This document shows, piece by piece, positions 1 through 9,726 of a DNA stretch of 64,000 nt (positions within the stretch are counted from its first letter, which is position 1; the number at the start of each line of letters is the position of its first letter). The notes beneath the pieces were generated by a model that worked only from the letters and a program-made list of their open reading frames with translations, searched no databases and was not told where the DNA came from. Source of the DNA: Planctomycetota bacterium. GTDB lineage: Bacteria; Planctomycetota; Planctomycetia; Gemmatales; Gemmataceae. The DNA lies in the NCBI GenBank assembly GCA_016177925.1, contig JACOUH010000243.1, positions 1-64,000 of the forward strand. Direction: 5' to 3'. The position numbers and the translations under genes are program-made.

Positions 1-49
1 GGAGGGGCGGCAGGCGGGCTAACGGCGTCGGCGGGGGAGGCCTTCTTCT

Positions 50-91
50 GGCCCCGCCCTCCCTCAGCTCGGGTGAAGGGAGGGCGGGGCC
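50..91. repeat. GC-rich inverted repeat
   Basis: Perfect 15-base arms at 50-64 and 77-91 (GGCCCCGCCCTCCCT and its complement) enclose a 12-base loop. A-rich sequence follows the right arm. It is one of more than ten long gene-boundary hairpins in the window and could act as a terminator for a gene ending left of the window. Nothing else is recognised in bases 1-260. Confidence 0.75.
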
Positions 92-260
92 AAAAGAATG
101 CCTTGGGTCAAGGCCGAGGGTCAGCAGCGACGTGCGAGAGCGGAGTTCTCCACTTCTGCAGCTAAGGAAAGCGCTTTTTTGGTCTAGACAAAGGGGTCCA
201 CCTCAATTCGTCAGGGCAAGATCCCGACGCAGCGCAGTCCGCTCGAACGAGGACCGAGGA

Positions 261-758
261 ATGGCCAGGATTACCGGCGCCCATCACACGAGCTTCACGG
301 TCGCAGACCTCGGGCGCTCCATCGAGTTCTTCCGCGACCGGCTCGGGCTCGAACTGGTTGCCCGCCGCCAGGTGCGCGACGACTATTTCGCCGCGATCGT
401 CGGCTTGCCCGGCGCGGCCGTCGAGGCGGCTCTGCTGCGGGTCCCCGGGGCGTCCCACCACGTCGAACTGTTCCAGTACCTGTCGCCCCAAGGTGTGGCG
501 GTCGAGCCCCGGCCGTGCGATCCGGGCAGCTGCCACCTGTCGCTCCTGGTGGACGACCTGCCGACGTTGTGCGAGCGGCTGGCCGCCGCAGGGGTGGCGT
601 TCGTGAGCCCGCCCGTGCTGATCACCGCCGGCCCCAACCGGGGCGGCTATGGCGTCTACTGCCGCGATCCCAACGGCGTCCTGGTCGAGCTGTTCCAGCT
701 TCCCCCCAGTACCACCGAACCCGGCTCGCCGGAGAGCCCTCCCCCTCCCGGGTCGTGA
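261..758 (+). CDS. VOC/glyoxalase-fold protein
   Basis: This 165-residue cytoplasmic protein has the vicinal-oxygen-chelate fold used by glyoxalase I, dioxygenases and resistance proteins. Two beta-alpha-beta-beta-beta repeats are visible: residues 5-75 open with a GAHHTSFTVADLGRSIEFF-type strand and residues 90-148 hold the second copy. Candidate metal ligands are His8 or His9, Glu69, His92 and Glu143, the usual four positions of the family. The ATG at 261 was chosen because a GAGGA ribosome site lies just upstream and the fold starts six residues later; the frame stays open further upstream without family similarity. The tail after residue 150 is Pro/Ser-rich. The substrate cannot be told. 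Confidence 0.85.
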   Translation: MARITGAHHTSFTVADLGRSIEFFRDRLGLELVARRQVRDDYFAAIVGLPGAAVEAALLRVPGASHHVELFQYLSPQGVAVEPRPCDPGSCHLSLLVDDLPTLCERLAAAGVAFVSPPVLITAGPNRGGYGVYCRDPNGVLVELFQLPPSTTEPGSPESPPPPGS

Positions 759-790
759 AGTCAAGCGATGGACATCACGCCGAGGGTTTC

Positions 791-2347
791 ATGTCACTCG
801 ACGACGCCTTCCTGGCCGACATCCTGGAGCACCCCGAAGACGACACACCGCGGCTGGTGTACGCCGACTGGCTCGACGACCACGGACAGGCCGAGCGCGC
901 CGAGTTTATCCGCGTCCAGTGCCGACTGGAAGGGATGCCCGAGGACGACCCGCGCCGCCCGGTCCTCGAAGACCGTGCCGCCGAGCTGGAGCGCATCTGG
1001 GGCTCGATGTGGGCGCAGCCCTTCCGCGAGCACGCCGAGAGGTGGTCTTTTCGTAGAGGATTTGTCGAAGAAATCTGGCTACGGGCGGCTCGGTCCCTTG
1101 CCGGGGCCGGCCGCCTGTTCCGGCAGTCGCCTGTGCGAACCGCCCATCTGAGCCGCTGCACCCGGGACCTGAAGGGGCTCCTGACCTCCCCCTTCCTGCA
1201 GCGGCTGGCGACGCTCGACCTCGGCTTCAACAGGCTGATGGACCACGACATTCGCCAGCTGACCAGCATCGCCGGGCTCCAGAACCTCGTCGCTCTCGAC
1301 CTCGGCCACAACCTCCTCGGCGACCGCGGTGTGGAGGACCTGGCGACATCGCCTTGTCTGACGAACCTCGCTGTCTTGGAACTGGGGTTCAATCCCATGA
1401 TCACCGACCGCGGCGCGCGGGCGCTGGCGGCGTCACGGCAGCTAGGCCGGCTCAACTCGCTCGGCCTCGGCTTCTGTGCAGTCCATCTGGATGGGGCGCA
1501 GGCGATTGTGACATCGCGGGGGCTCGCAGGCCTGCGGGCGCTGGGGCTGGGCCGCTGTCTGCTGGGCAACGAGGGGCTGGCGGCGCTGCTGGCGCTGCCG
1601 CACCTCGGTCGCTTCCGCAGCCTGGTGCTGGACCGCAACGGCATTGACACGGCGGGAGCGCAGGCACTGGCGGAATGCACCTCGCTTGGCGACCTGACAC
1701 GGCTGAGCCTGCACGACAACAAGATCGGCGACGTCGGGGCGCAGGCGCTGGCCTCGGCCCCCCGACTGTCTCACCTGTCCGAACTTGACCTGCACGGGAA
1801 CGACGTCGGCCCAGTAGGAGCGCAGGCGCTGGCCGCTTCTCCCTACCTGGCGCGGTTGACGTGCCTGTTCCTGTCCGAGTGTCCCCTTGGCGAGGCGAGC
1901 GTCTCGGCGCTGGCGGAGTCGCCCCACCTGACCCGTCTGTCCGAGTTGTACATGAACGGCTCCGGTCTCGGTCCTGGCGGGGCCCGCGTGCTCGCCCGTG
2001 CGCCCCTGCTGTCCGGGCTTCGCTTCCTGCAGCTTGCGGACAACGGCATCGGCGACCAGGGAGCACGGGCACTAGCCGCCTCGCCGCACCTCGGACGGTT
2101 GACCGGCCTGCGCCTCGACAGGAACGCCATCGGCGACGCCGGCGCGGCGGCCCTGGCCAACGCTCCGGCCTCCCGGCTGGGCTGGTTGTGCTTGGAGGAC
2201 AACGCCATCGGCGATGAGGGGGCGCTCGCCCTGGCCGCCTCGCCTCGGCTGGAGCGCCTGACTCGCCTCAGTCTTCGTTACAATCAGATTGGCGAGAGGG
2301 GACGCGAAGCACTGCGACGCCGCTTCGGGCAGCGCGTCGAGTTGTAA
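791..2347 (+). CDS. TIGR02996-type domain plus leucine-rich repeat protein
   Basis: The 518-residue product begins with the roughly 45-residue domain that planctomycetes place before LRR arrays (TIGR02996 type): it contains FLADILEHPEDDTPRLVYAD, then WLDDHG and RAEFIRVQ. From about residue 135 to the end there are some thirteen LRRs of 27-28 residues with the pattern LxxLxLxxNxIGDxGAxALAxSP, which would form one curved solenoid for protein binding. No signal peptide or membrane segment is seen, so it is probably cytosolic. The ATG at 791 starts exactly at the conserved MSLDDAFL. The partner is unknown. Such proteins occur in large paralogous sets in Gemmataceae, which helps place the window taxonomically. 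Confidence 0.85.
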   Translation: MSLDDAFLADILEHPEDDTPRLVYADWLDDHGQAERAEFIRVQCRLEGMPEDDPRRPVLEDRAAELERIWGSMWAQPFREHAERWSFRRGFVEEIWLRAARSLAGAGRLFRQSPVRTAHLSRCTRDLKGLLTSPFLQRLATLDLGFNRLMDHDIRQLTSIAGLQNLVALDLGHNLLGDRGVEDLATSPCLTNLAVLELGFNPMITDRGARALAASRQLGRLNSLGLGFCAVHLDGAQAIVTSRGLAGLRALGLGRCLLGNEGLAALLALPHLGRFRSLVLDRNGIDTAGAQALAECTSLGDLTRLSLHDNKIGDVGAQALASAPRLSHLSELDLHGNDVGPVGAQALAASPYLARLTCLFLSECPLGEASVSALAESPHLTRLSELYMNGSGLGPGGARVLARAPLLSGLRFLQLADNGIGDQGARALAASPHLGRLTGLRLDRNAIGDAGAAALANAPASRLGWLCLEDNAIGDEGALALAASPRLERLTRLSLRYNQIGERGREALRRRFGQRVEL

Positions 2348-2349
2348 TC

Positions 2350-2433
2350 TTAGCCCGACGCGCAAGCGAGGAACCCCCGAGCCCGACGCGGCAGTGAAAG
2401 GATGCCGGTTTCCTCGCTTGCGCGTCGGGCTAA
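2350..2433. repeat. Palindromic repeat, family A (TTAGCCCGACGCGCAAGCGAGG)
   Basis: Perfect 24-base arms lie at 2350-2373 and 2410-2433, and the first begins two bases after the LRR gene stop. The 36-base loop holds a further partial copy, GCCCGACGCG. The same element recurs at 32907-32963 and 38320-38374. It could form a strong terminator hairpin, although no T tract follows. The gap to 2645 holds only this and the next repeat. Confidence 0.85.
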
Positions 2434-2524
2434 GGTCTTCGGCTGAACCTCATTGCCTTCTGCTTCACACCGGATGAGAATGTCGGCACGAGCGGTCGAC
2501 CGCCCCTAACTAGCTGCACGCAAG

Positions 2525-2590
2525 AGGGAAAGTAGCCCGCCGCTCCGCGGCGGTTCTTTTCCCGCCGCGGAGCGGCGGGCTACTTTCCCT
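2525..2590. repeat. Long inverted repeat
   Basis: Perfect 29-base arms at 2525-2553 and 2562-2590 start with AGGGAAAGTAGCCCGCCGCT and flank an 8-base loop (TTCTTTTC). It ends 55 bases before the next start codon, so it may be a terminator or leader structure. It is a different sequence family from the neighbour at 2350-2433. Confidence 0.85.
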
Positions 2591-2645
2591 TGCCCGTGGA
2601 GCTATGTAGCCTGCCAGGACTTTGCATTCCACCCGAGGTAACACC

Positions 2646-4232
2646 ATGCGATCTCTCCTTGCGATCCTCGTCCTCGTGCTGAGCGCCCTTCCCACCCGCG
2701 CGGCGAAGTCGCCTGTCTATGTCTGGCTGGAGCCTGAGTGGTTCGAGGGCGTCAAGGGGACGTTCGCCTACTGGGCCGATGGGACCAAACCACCCAAGCC
2801 GACCGGCGCCTGGGGCATCGCCGGGCCGGGTATCAGCGCCGAGTGGAGCCAGGGCGGCGAGAGTGAATGGAACTCGATCGGCGCCTCCGCCGCGGAGACC
2901 TCCGCCGAGTGCCGCCGCGACCTCGTCGTCCCGCGCGCCGGTAAGTATCGCCTCTGGGTCCGCTATGTCGACCATCGCAAGAAGACGGAGCCGTTCAGTG
3001 TCGCCATCCGCCAAGGGGGCAAGGACGTTCTCGCCGGTGAACTGGGCAGCAAGCCGGTCGTGCCCGCCAACGACGAATACCAGCTTTACTGGGGCTTCTC
3101 GTTCGGCTGGGGCCATGTCGACGGCGACCTCCAGGCCGGGCCCGCTCGGCTGGCGCTGTCGATCAGCAAAACCGGCGAAGCATGGCGCCAGGTCGACGCG
3201 ATCCTGTTGACCGACGACCTCGACTACATCCCCGCCGGCCGCGAGAAGCCGCCCTTCGCCTACGAACGGTCCTTCGGCCTGCACGCGACGAAGGCCGGGC
3301 CGAGCTGGCGCGGCTCAGGCAAAGGCCTGGTTGCCGGGGCGTCGTGGAAGCGACCGGCTGTCGGGGGTCGCGACTTCGCCATGTGGACCGGCGCTGATTC
3401 CGACCCAAAATGGTGGGCAAAGCAGAACACCGCTGCGCTGACGCTGCACGACGTCCTGTTCCAGTTCGCCCCGTCGCCGGACATCCGCGACAAGTTCCAC
3501 CAGCAGTTCGCCGGCCGCAAGGACATCCCGGTGCTATCGTGGCCGCATTTGCTGCCGGGATTCTACCTCGGCTCCACGCCTGACCTCTCGCCCGGCACTC
3601 CGCTGCGCACCTGGCTGGAGCGGACAAAAACGCCCTTCTTCATCCTCACCAACTACGCCTCCGGCCAGTACACCGACAAGACGGGCCGGGCCACCTATGA
3701 GGCCCTCACCGGGCCGCTGTCCGCGCAGTTCCTTGGCTACATCCACGGCGAAGCGCTCGGCACCGGCGGCGTCAGCCCGCCCGACGCCTCCCTCGGCAAG
3801 GATCGCCGCGCTCATGTCGACGCGCTGGGCAAGCGATGGCTGAAACAGCAGGCGGAGGCGTGGAGCAAGATCTACAAGACGCCCGTACCGGAGGGACATT
3901 GGGCGAAGGGCATTTCGTGCCTGTCGGTGGACTCGATCGCACTGGCACACCTGTTCCACGAAATGGGCTCGCAGGTGGTCGGCTATGAGGAGGATGCAAC
4001 GAACGTGCATGTGCCGATGCGGATCGCCTTCGAGCGCGGGGCGGCGCGGCAGTACGGCGGGGCGTGGATCAACTACGCCAGCGGTAACTTCGGCGATGCC
4101 TGCAACTACTTCACGCAGCAGCACATCCCGCGTGGCGCCCCGGCCTGGTTCCATAGCAAGTACGCCATCACCGACGGCGTCAGCGCCGCGTGGTATCGCA
4201 AGCTCTATTATCAACCTCTTTCTCGAGGATAA
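2646..4232 (+). pseudogene. Secreted planctomycete protein, N-terminal part of a broken gene
   Basis: A signal peptide (MRSLLAILVLVLSALPTRA) opens the frame. About 510 residues follow, including a beta-rich segment with VPRAGKYRLWVRYVDH at roughly residues 98-113 that resembles carbohydrate-binding or DUF1080-like modules, and then a longer alpha/beta region. The frame holds good coding character up to WYRKLYY and stops at 4230-4232 within a few codons. The next frame resumes coding at about 4210 and runs to 5127. The most natural reading is one secreted protein of roughly 830 or more residues broken by a frame change near 4205-4225, possibly with loss of sequence. The start is fixed by the signal peptide and the AGGTAAC just upstream. 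The function is unknown. Confidence 0.6.
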
Positions 4233-5127
4233 GGCCGATCTCGAATTGCGCGAACTGTTCAACGTGGCCTGGTATCCGTCCGGCGTGATCGAGGGACTGC
4301 CGGCCGCTCCGGACGTGCAGAGCATGCCGGGCGGCGTCTACGGCAACATCTTCGACGTGCTGGTCGATCGGCCGGGCCGGGCGAAGGCGCTGTTCGACTA
4401 CCCCGTCGTCTGGGCCGCCGGCGACGTCGACCTGAAGGGCCTGGGACAGACGCTCGGCGACTATCTGCGCAAGGGCGGCACGCTGGTGGTAAACGTCGAG
4501 GCGGCCCGCTCGCTGCCAGCCGAGTGGCTCGGCATCAAGCTGACGGGCAAATGGTTGACGGCGGAGGAGTGGACCCCGGATCGATCCGTCGATCCGATAC
4601 GCGCCCGCGTGACGACGCCGTACGAGGTGGCGAGCGTCGAGCTGGCAGGGGCAAAGGTGCTGGCCTGGGCGACGCCGAAGGTGCCGCTGATCACGCGGCA
4701 GAAGGTCGGCGAGGGTGCAGTCCTCCTGACGTTGGCCCCGCGCATGCTCGGGCTGGACGAGCGGGCTCACCCGGCGCTGCCGTGGCTGATGAACGGCGTG
4801 ACGGAAGGACTGTTGCCGATCGAGGTGCGGCTGGCGAACGGCCAGCGGCCGCGCGGCGAGGTGATGTACCAGGTTAATCGCACGAAGGATGGCTACCTGG
4901 TAGCGCTGGTCAACAACCGCGGCATCGACAAGACGCAATCGGGCATCGCGCGCGTCGATCGCCGGGCCTTCGTCGACGTGGTGCTGCGGACCTCGCTGCC
5001 TGTGAAGGCCGCGAAGGAATACACCGAGCCGCGCGACTTGACGGTGACCAAGGGCAAGGACGTCGTCGAGGTCCGGCTGCGTATCCACCCCGGCGACGTG
5101 CAGGTGGTCTCCCTGACCACGCGTTGA
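4210..5127 (+). pseudogene. C-terminal part of the broken secreted protein
   Basis: This is the continuation of the preceding gene in another frame. It has about 305 residues beginning at INLFLEDKADLELRELFNVA, with no start codon or ribosome site of its own at the point where coding character begins. Residues near 45-110 (YPVVWAAGDVDL, then LRKGGTLVVNVEAA) look like a glutamine-amidotransferase-like or trimerisation subdomain of the sort found at the end of glycosidase-like proteins. A beta-sandwich tail follows with VNRTKDGYLVALVNNRG, which resembles the C-terminal domain of some alpha-galactosidase-like enzymes. The family is not firmly identified. A 68-base palindrome follows the stop. Confidence 0.55.
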
Positions 5128-5132
5128 CCCAA

Positions 5133-5200
5133 CAGCGGCCCGGGAGGGCGAGGCTCCTGCCGAGCCGGCTCGGCGGGAGCCTCGCCCTCCCGGGCCGCTG
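5133..5200. repeat. 68-base near-perfect palindrome without a loop
   Basis: Arms at 5133-5166 and 5167-5200 are complementary except for one position. The core runs through GCCGAGCCGGCTCGGC. It sits five bases after the stop of the broken secreted gene and 30 bases before the P450 start. A loopless palindrome this long can extrude as a cruciform and often causes assembly trouble. Confidence 0.85.
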
Positions 5201-5230
5201 CCCCGCTTGTCCCTCGCCGGAGGATTCTTG

Positions 5231-6554
5231 ATGACCGCCCCCCTGCCGCCAGGCCCGCGCGGGCGCCTGTTCAGCGGACACCTGCCCGAGTTCCGTATTC
5301 GGGCCGCGCCGCATCTATCTCGTTAGCGACCCGCACGCCATCGAGGAGGTGCTCGTCACGCACAGCCGCGACTACAGGAAGCACTTCGCCCTGCGCCTCA
5401 ACCCGTCGGTGCTCGGCAACGGCCTCCTGACCAGCGAGGGCGACTTCTGGCTGCGCCAGCGGCGACTGATCCAGCCCGCCTTTCAGCGCGCTCGCCTCAA
5501 CGCTTACGTCCCCGACATGGTCGCCGCCGCCGAGCGCGTCCTGGGCTCCTGGTCGGCCGGCGAGACGCGCGAGATCCTGGCGGAGATGTCGCGGTTGGCG
5601 CTGATGATCGCCGGCAAGACGCTCTTTGGCGCCGAGGTCGAAGATGACGCCCACGAAGTCGGCCAGGCCCTCGAGATCCTGCTCGAACGCTTCCGTGCCC
5701 GCTTCGCCAGCGTGATCTGGCTGCCGCGCTGGCTGCCGACGCCTGGCAAGATCCGCTTCGACCGGGCGGTGCGCCGCCTCGACGAGATCATCTATCGCTT
5801 CATCCGCCAGCGCCGCGAAAGCGGCGAGGAGCGAAGCGACCTGCTGTCGATCCTGTTGCACGCGCGCGACGAGGACGATGGCAGCCGCATGACCGATCAG
5901 CAGCTGCGCGACGAGGCGATGACGCTGTTCCTTGCCGGCCACGAAACGACAGCCTTGACGTTGTCGTGGACGTGGTATCTGCTGGCGCTGAATCCGGACG
6001 TGGCGGAACGGCTGGCCGCCGAGGTAGACGAGGTGCTGGGCGGCCGGCCACCCGACGCCGACGACCTGCCGCGACTGCGCTACACCGAGCAGGTGGTGCA
6101 GGAGGCAATGCGAATCCGTCCGCCGATTTACACGATCGGCCGCGAGGCGCTGCGCGACGGCACCGTGGGCGGCTACCGCGTGCCGAAGGGGACGACCATC
6201 CTGATGAGTCAGTGGGTCGTACACCACGACGCTCGCTGGTTCGACCGGCCGTTGGAGTTCCGCCCAGAGCGGTGGTCCGAGGAGAAGATCAAGGACCTGC
6301 CGCGCTTCGCCTACTTCCCGTTCGGCGGCGGGCCGCGCCTGTGCATTGGCAACACGTTCGCGATGATCGAGGCGACCCTGCTGCTGGCGATGATCGCCCA
6401 GCGCTTCCGCTTTGCAGTCGTCCCGGACCACCCCGTCGAGCCGTTGCCGACCTTCACGCTACGGCCCCGTTACGGCATCAAGGCGCCGGTCGTGCCCCGC
6501 CCAGGGCGGGAGACGGCCGACGCTGCCGCCGGCGCGGGGCGGGAGCGGCGCTGA
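5231..6554 (+). pseudogene. Cytochrome P450, N-terminal frame break
   Basis: The open part (GTG at 5349 to 6554, 401 residues) carries the P450 hallmarks. It has the oxygen-binding I helix AGHETTALTLSW, the ExxR pair in EAMRIRPP, and the heme loop FPFGGGPRLCIG with the thiolate Cys. It lacks the expected first 70 or so residues. An ATG at 5231 after a GGAGG site encodes a typical P450 start (PPGPRGRLFSGHLPEF) that goes out of frame near 5293. The other frame picks up at about 5304 with GPRRIYLVSDPHA. Compared with P450s of this type, roughly two dozen residues around the A helix are missing. The gene is therefore either a real deletion mutant or an assembly error. The substrate is unknown. 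Confidence 0.7.
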
Positions 6555-6564
6555 CGGCCTCGCC

Positions 6565-9174
6565 TCAAGGTGAGTGACGGAGGGTCTCAGGGATGGAGGC
6601 CAGGAAGCGGCTAGGCTGCTGTGGCTTGTCGCGGTCGTCGCGGAGGTGATGGCTGATGAACAGACTTCGCCGCGCACGCGTCATCGCCACGTAGAACAGG
6701 CGGTGCTCCTCGTCGAGGCGGCCCTCCTTCTCGCTCCGCGTCGACGGGAACTGGCGGTCCGTCGCCCCGGCGATGAAGACGGTGTCGAACTCCAGTCCCT
6801 TCGCCTGATGCACCGTCAGCAGATACACTTTCTCCTCGCCCTCGACGTAGCGGTCGACCTCGTTGCCCAGCGCCGCCAGGTGGACGACATTCAGCATCGC
6901 CTCGCGCGGCGCCAGTGCGCCGTCGTCGTAGACGCCGAACAGCCGCGCCAGCTCCATCAGGTTCGCCAGTCGCTTCTTGCCGTTCTCCTGACGACCCCAG
7001 TAGTCGCGCAGCCCCGACTCGTCGAGCACCTTCTCCAGCACGAACACCGGCCGATCGACGTCAAGCAACGCTCGCCAGCGACGCAGGCTCTCGTTGAGTC
7101 CCGCGAACTCCGGCGCGTACTGGGCAACGAAGCGCTCACGCTGGGGCCGCGTTGTCAAGAGCGGAGGGACGAGCCGCTGCAGCAGGTGCCACGTCGTTTT
7201 CACGTCGTCGGTCGCCCGATGCGACGGTGTCGACGGCAGGCGCAGGTCTCGGCAGACATTCGCGAGGGTGTAACTGGGCAGACGGAAGAAACGCCGGCAC
7301 AGGTCGAGTGTGTCAAAGGGTGCGGCCGAGTCCGGCCAGCGGCGGCCCAGGCGGCGCATCTGGCTGCGGACGATGTTGACGTCGTAACGGACGTTGTGCC
7401 CGACCACGACGCAGCCGTCGAGGAAAGTGAGGAACTCGTCGAAGACGTCGGCGGGGGCGCGGCCCTCGCGGTCGAGGACGTCGGCAGTGATGCCGTGTAT
7501 CCGCGACGACTCCTCCAGAGGCAGCGGCGTCCGCAGCAGAGCGTGGAACTCGTCGGTCGTCCCGTGCGTGCCGACCCGGAGCGCCGCCAGCTCGACCACG
7601 TCGTCGCGCGTCACGTCGAGGCCCGTCGACTCGACGTCGAAGACGACGACGCAGCCGTCCGCGTAGCGGCGCAGCAGCAGCCCGAACGGGTCGAGGTATT
7701 CCGCTGTTAGCGGGTCGGCGAAGTCGACGAGACGCAGCCCCACCTCCGGCGGCAGGCCACGGATCGCCTCGATTGTGCGGACGTCGACCTTGGGCGGGCG
7801 CCGCAGCATGCGCAGCAGGCTGTGGGCGTCGTAGGGATTGAGCAGGAAGCGGACGTGGGCCAGCGCGTCCTTCACCTCCGCCTGTCGAAAGAAGCGCACC
7901 TTGTCGACGAGGAAGTGGTCGACCTTCTCGGCCGCCAGCACGCGCGACAGTTCGACCGCCGTCTGGTTGGCCCGCACCAGGATGGCGATCTGCCGCTTGC
8001 CGACGCCTTGTCGGGCGACCTCGGCAATGGTCGCGGCGATCCAGCGGGCCTCGTCCGGGAGCGTCTGCTCGGCATGTACAACGATGCGCCGGCCGGCGTC
8101 CTCGGAGTCGCTGACGAGGGCCTGCGTGACCGCGTTGGGGTGGGCGCGGATGAAGGCCTCGCACGCCTGGAGGATGTCGCGCGAGGAGCGATAGTTCTTC
8201 GTCAGGGCGATCTCGCAGACAGGATCGAAGCGGCGCTTGAACTCGGCGAGCGTGCGGAACGGGTCGGAGCCGCGCCACTCGTAGATTGTCTGGTCGATGT
8301 CGCCAAAGAAGGCAAGGTCGCGCGACTGCTCGGCGAGGCGGGCGAGGATGTGATACTCAGGCAGGTTGGTATCCTGCACCTCGTCGACCTGCACCCAGGC
8401 ATGCAGAGACTGCCAGCGGGCGAGGCGGTCGGGGTGGTTGGCGAAGAGACGGTCTGTGCGGAGAATCAGGTCGGAGAAGTCGAGGGAACCGCTGGCGGAC
8501 AGGGCGGCGTTGTAGTCGGCGAGCAGGCGATCGGGGTCGACACGCGGCAGGGCGGTGCGGGTGGCGGGGTCGGCCTCATCGGCCAGGGCCCAGAGCAGGG
8601 CGGTCGCGTCGTGTCCCTCGCCGGAGCCAACGAGCGACCGCTTCATCCGCTCGACGAGCTTGAACAGGACATCGCCGAGTTTGCCGGCCGCATCGGGGGC
8701 AGCGCCCTGGCGGCGGGCGAGGTCGGCGAGGATCTCTTTCGCATCCTCCTCGTCGCAGATGGTGAAGTCGGCGGGAATGCCGAGGGCGTCGGCTTCGTGG
8801 CGCAGCACCTGCGTGCAGAAGCCGTGAAAAGTGCGGACGGTCACCTCGCCGGAGCGTCCGCCGAGCAGGGTGAGGATACGGTCGCGCAACTCGCGGGCGG
8901 CGCGGTTGGTGAACGACAGGCAGAGGACGTGCGCCGGCTCGATGCCGCTGCGGATGGCATGGGCGGCGCGGTGCGCGATGACGGTCGTCTTGCCGGTGCC
9001 GACCGGAGCGAGGACCAGCAGCGGGCCGCGCAAATGGGCGACGGCCTCGCGTTGCTGCTCGTTGAGGTCGTCGGGAAGCACGACCGGCGCCGGGCGGGCA
9101 ATGGCCCAGGGCGGGCCGGCGGGAACGGAAAAGTTGACAGGCAAGGTGCGAGCGTGGGGTGTGGCCTCGTGCAT
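6565..9174 (-). CDS. UvrD/PcrA-type helicase with embedded DEDDh 3'-5' exonuclease domain
   Basis: This 869-residue SF1 DNA helicase has a nuclease built in. Helicase motifs are Walker A APVGTGKTT (56-64), motif Ia near LSFTNRAARELRDR (87-100), DEVQD (264-268), motif III/IV around GDIDQTIYEWRG (291-302), motif V VHQAKGLEF (788-796) and motif VI FYVAMTRAR (827-835). Between the 2A halves, residues 505-670 form a complete DnaQ/RNase T-like fold: D513 and E515 in VVFDVEST, D598 after GHN, and H652 with D657 in SHRATDD. The ATG at 9174 has a GGAGAT site; an in-frame upstream codon has none. It converges on the P450 gene with a 10-base gap. A role in repair or replication restart is inferred. Confidence 0.88.
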   Translation of the reverse strand: MHEATPHARTLPVNFSVPAGPPWAIARPAPVVLPDDLNEQQREAVAHLRGPLLVLAPVGTGKTTVIAHRAAHAIRSGIEPAHVLCLSFTNRAARELRDRILTLLGGRSGEVTVRTFHGFCTQVLRHEADALGIPADFTICDEEDAKEILADLARRQGAAPDAAGKLGDVLFKLVERMKRSLVGSGEGHDATALLWALADEADPATRTALPRVDPDRLLADYNAALSASGSLDFSDLILRTDRLFANHPDRLARWQSLHAWVQVDEVQDTNLPEYHILARLAEQSRDLAFFGDIDQTIYEWRGSDPFRTLAEFKRRFDPVCEIALTKNYRSSRDILQACEAFIRAHPNAVTQALVSDSEDAGRRIVVHAEQTLPDEARWIAATIAEVARQGVGKRQIAILVRANQTAVELSRVLAAEKVDHFLVDKVRFFRQAEVKDALAHVRFLLNPYDAHSLLRMLRRPPKVDVRTIEAIRGLPPEVGLRLVDFADPLTAEYLDPFGLLLRRYADGCVVVFDVESTGLDVTRDDVVELAALRVGTHGTTDEFHALLRTPLPLEESSRIHGITADVLDREGRAPADVFDEFLTFLDGCVVVGHNVRYDVNIVRSQMRRLGRRWPDSAAPFDTLDLCRRFFRLPSYTLANVCRDLRLPSTPSHRATDDVKTTWHLLQRLVPPLLTTRPQRERFVAQYAPEFAGLNESLRRWRALLDVDRPVFVLEKVLDESGLRDYWGRQENGKKRLANLMELARLFGVYDDGALAPREAMLNVVHLAALGNEVDRYVEGEEKVYLLTVHQAKGLEFDTVFIAGATDRQFPSTRSEKEGRLDEEHRLFYVAMTRARRSLFISHHLRDDRDKPQQPSRFLASIPETLRHSP

Positions 9175-9284
9175 GACCGATCTCCGGGCAGCTGCCGGCT
9201 CTCCCCCGTCGGGGCCGGGTCCTGCTTGCAATTCTCACAGGCGCAGGTGGGGAAGACAAGAGAGGCTTGCTCACCGCTGCCGGG

Positions 9285-9600
9285 TCAGGGCAACGGTTAC
9301 CGCCGACTGACCGCCCAGCTACGCTGCGAGGGCTTCGCGGTCAACCGCAAGCGCGTGCGGCGGCTGATGACCGAGGCAGGCATCCAGGGCACGGCGACCG
9401 TCCGGTGCAAGCGGACGACCAACAGCGACCACGCCTTTCCCCGCTCCCCTAACCTGGTCGAGGTTCTGGGGGGAGTGCAGCCCGAGCAAGGCGGAGTCGT
9501 CGACCTCTCCTCCATTCGCCTCGGCACCGAGTTCATCTACCTGGCGGTAGTCACGAACGTCTTGACCCGCGCCATCCGCGGCTGGCAGTTGTTGGCAAAA
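9285..9600 (+). mobile_element. IS3-family transposase remnant
   Basis: One frame encodes GYRRLTAQLRCEGFAVNRKR, an HTH-linker pattern, and then GIQGTATVRCKRTTNSDHAF and GTEFIYLAVVTNVLTRAIRG. These match the N-terminal half of IS3-family OrfB integrases (HTH_21 and the start of the rve domain). The expected DIT-like stretch with the first catalytic Asp reads VVDLSSIRL, and nothing recognisable of the second Asp or the Glu follows 9600. No start codon, terminal inverted repeat or OrfA was found. It is a decayed fragment next to a toxin-antitoxin locus. Confidence 0.7.
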
Positions 9601-9726
9601 GGTGGTTCGGGGAAATGCTGTGCCGGGCAAAGTGAAGGGCCGGCATCAGCGATCCATCGGTGCAGTCGCCAGGATGCGGGCATCGCATGCAGACGCACAG
9701 AAATGGCCAGCGCCGACGCGGGACAA

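Noticed and set aside
5271-6431. A 386-codon minus-strand frame opposite the P450
   Set aside because: The Gln/Arg/His-rich composition is typical of antisense frames here, while the plus strand holds all P450 motifs.
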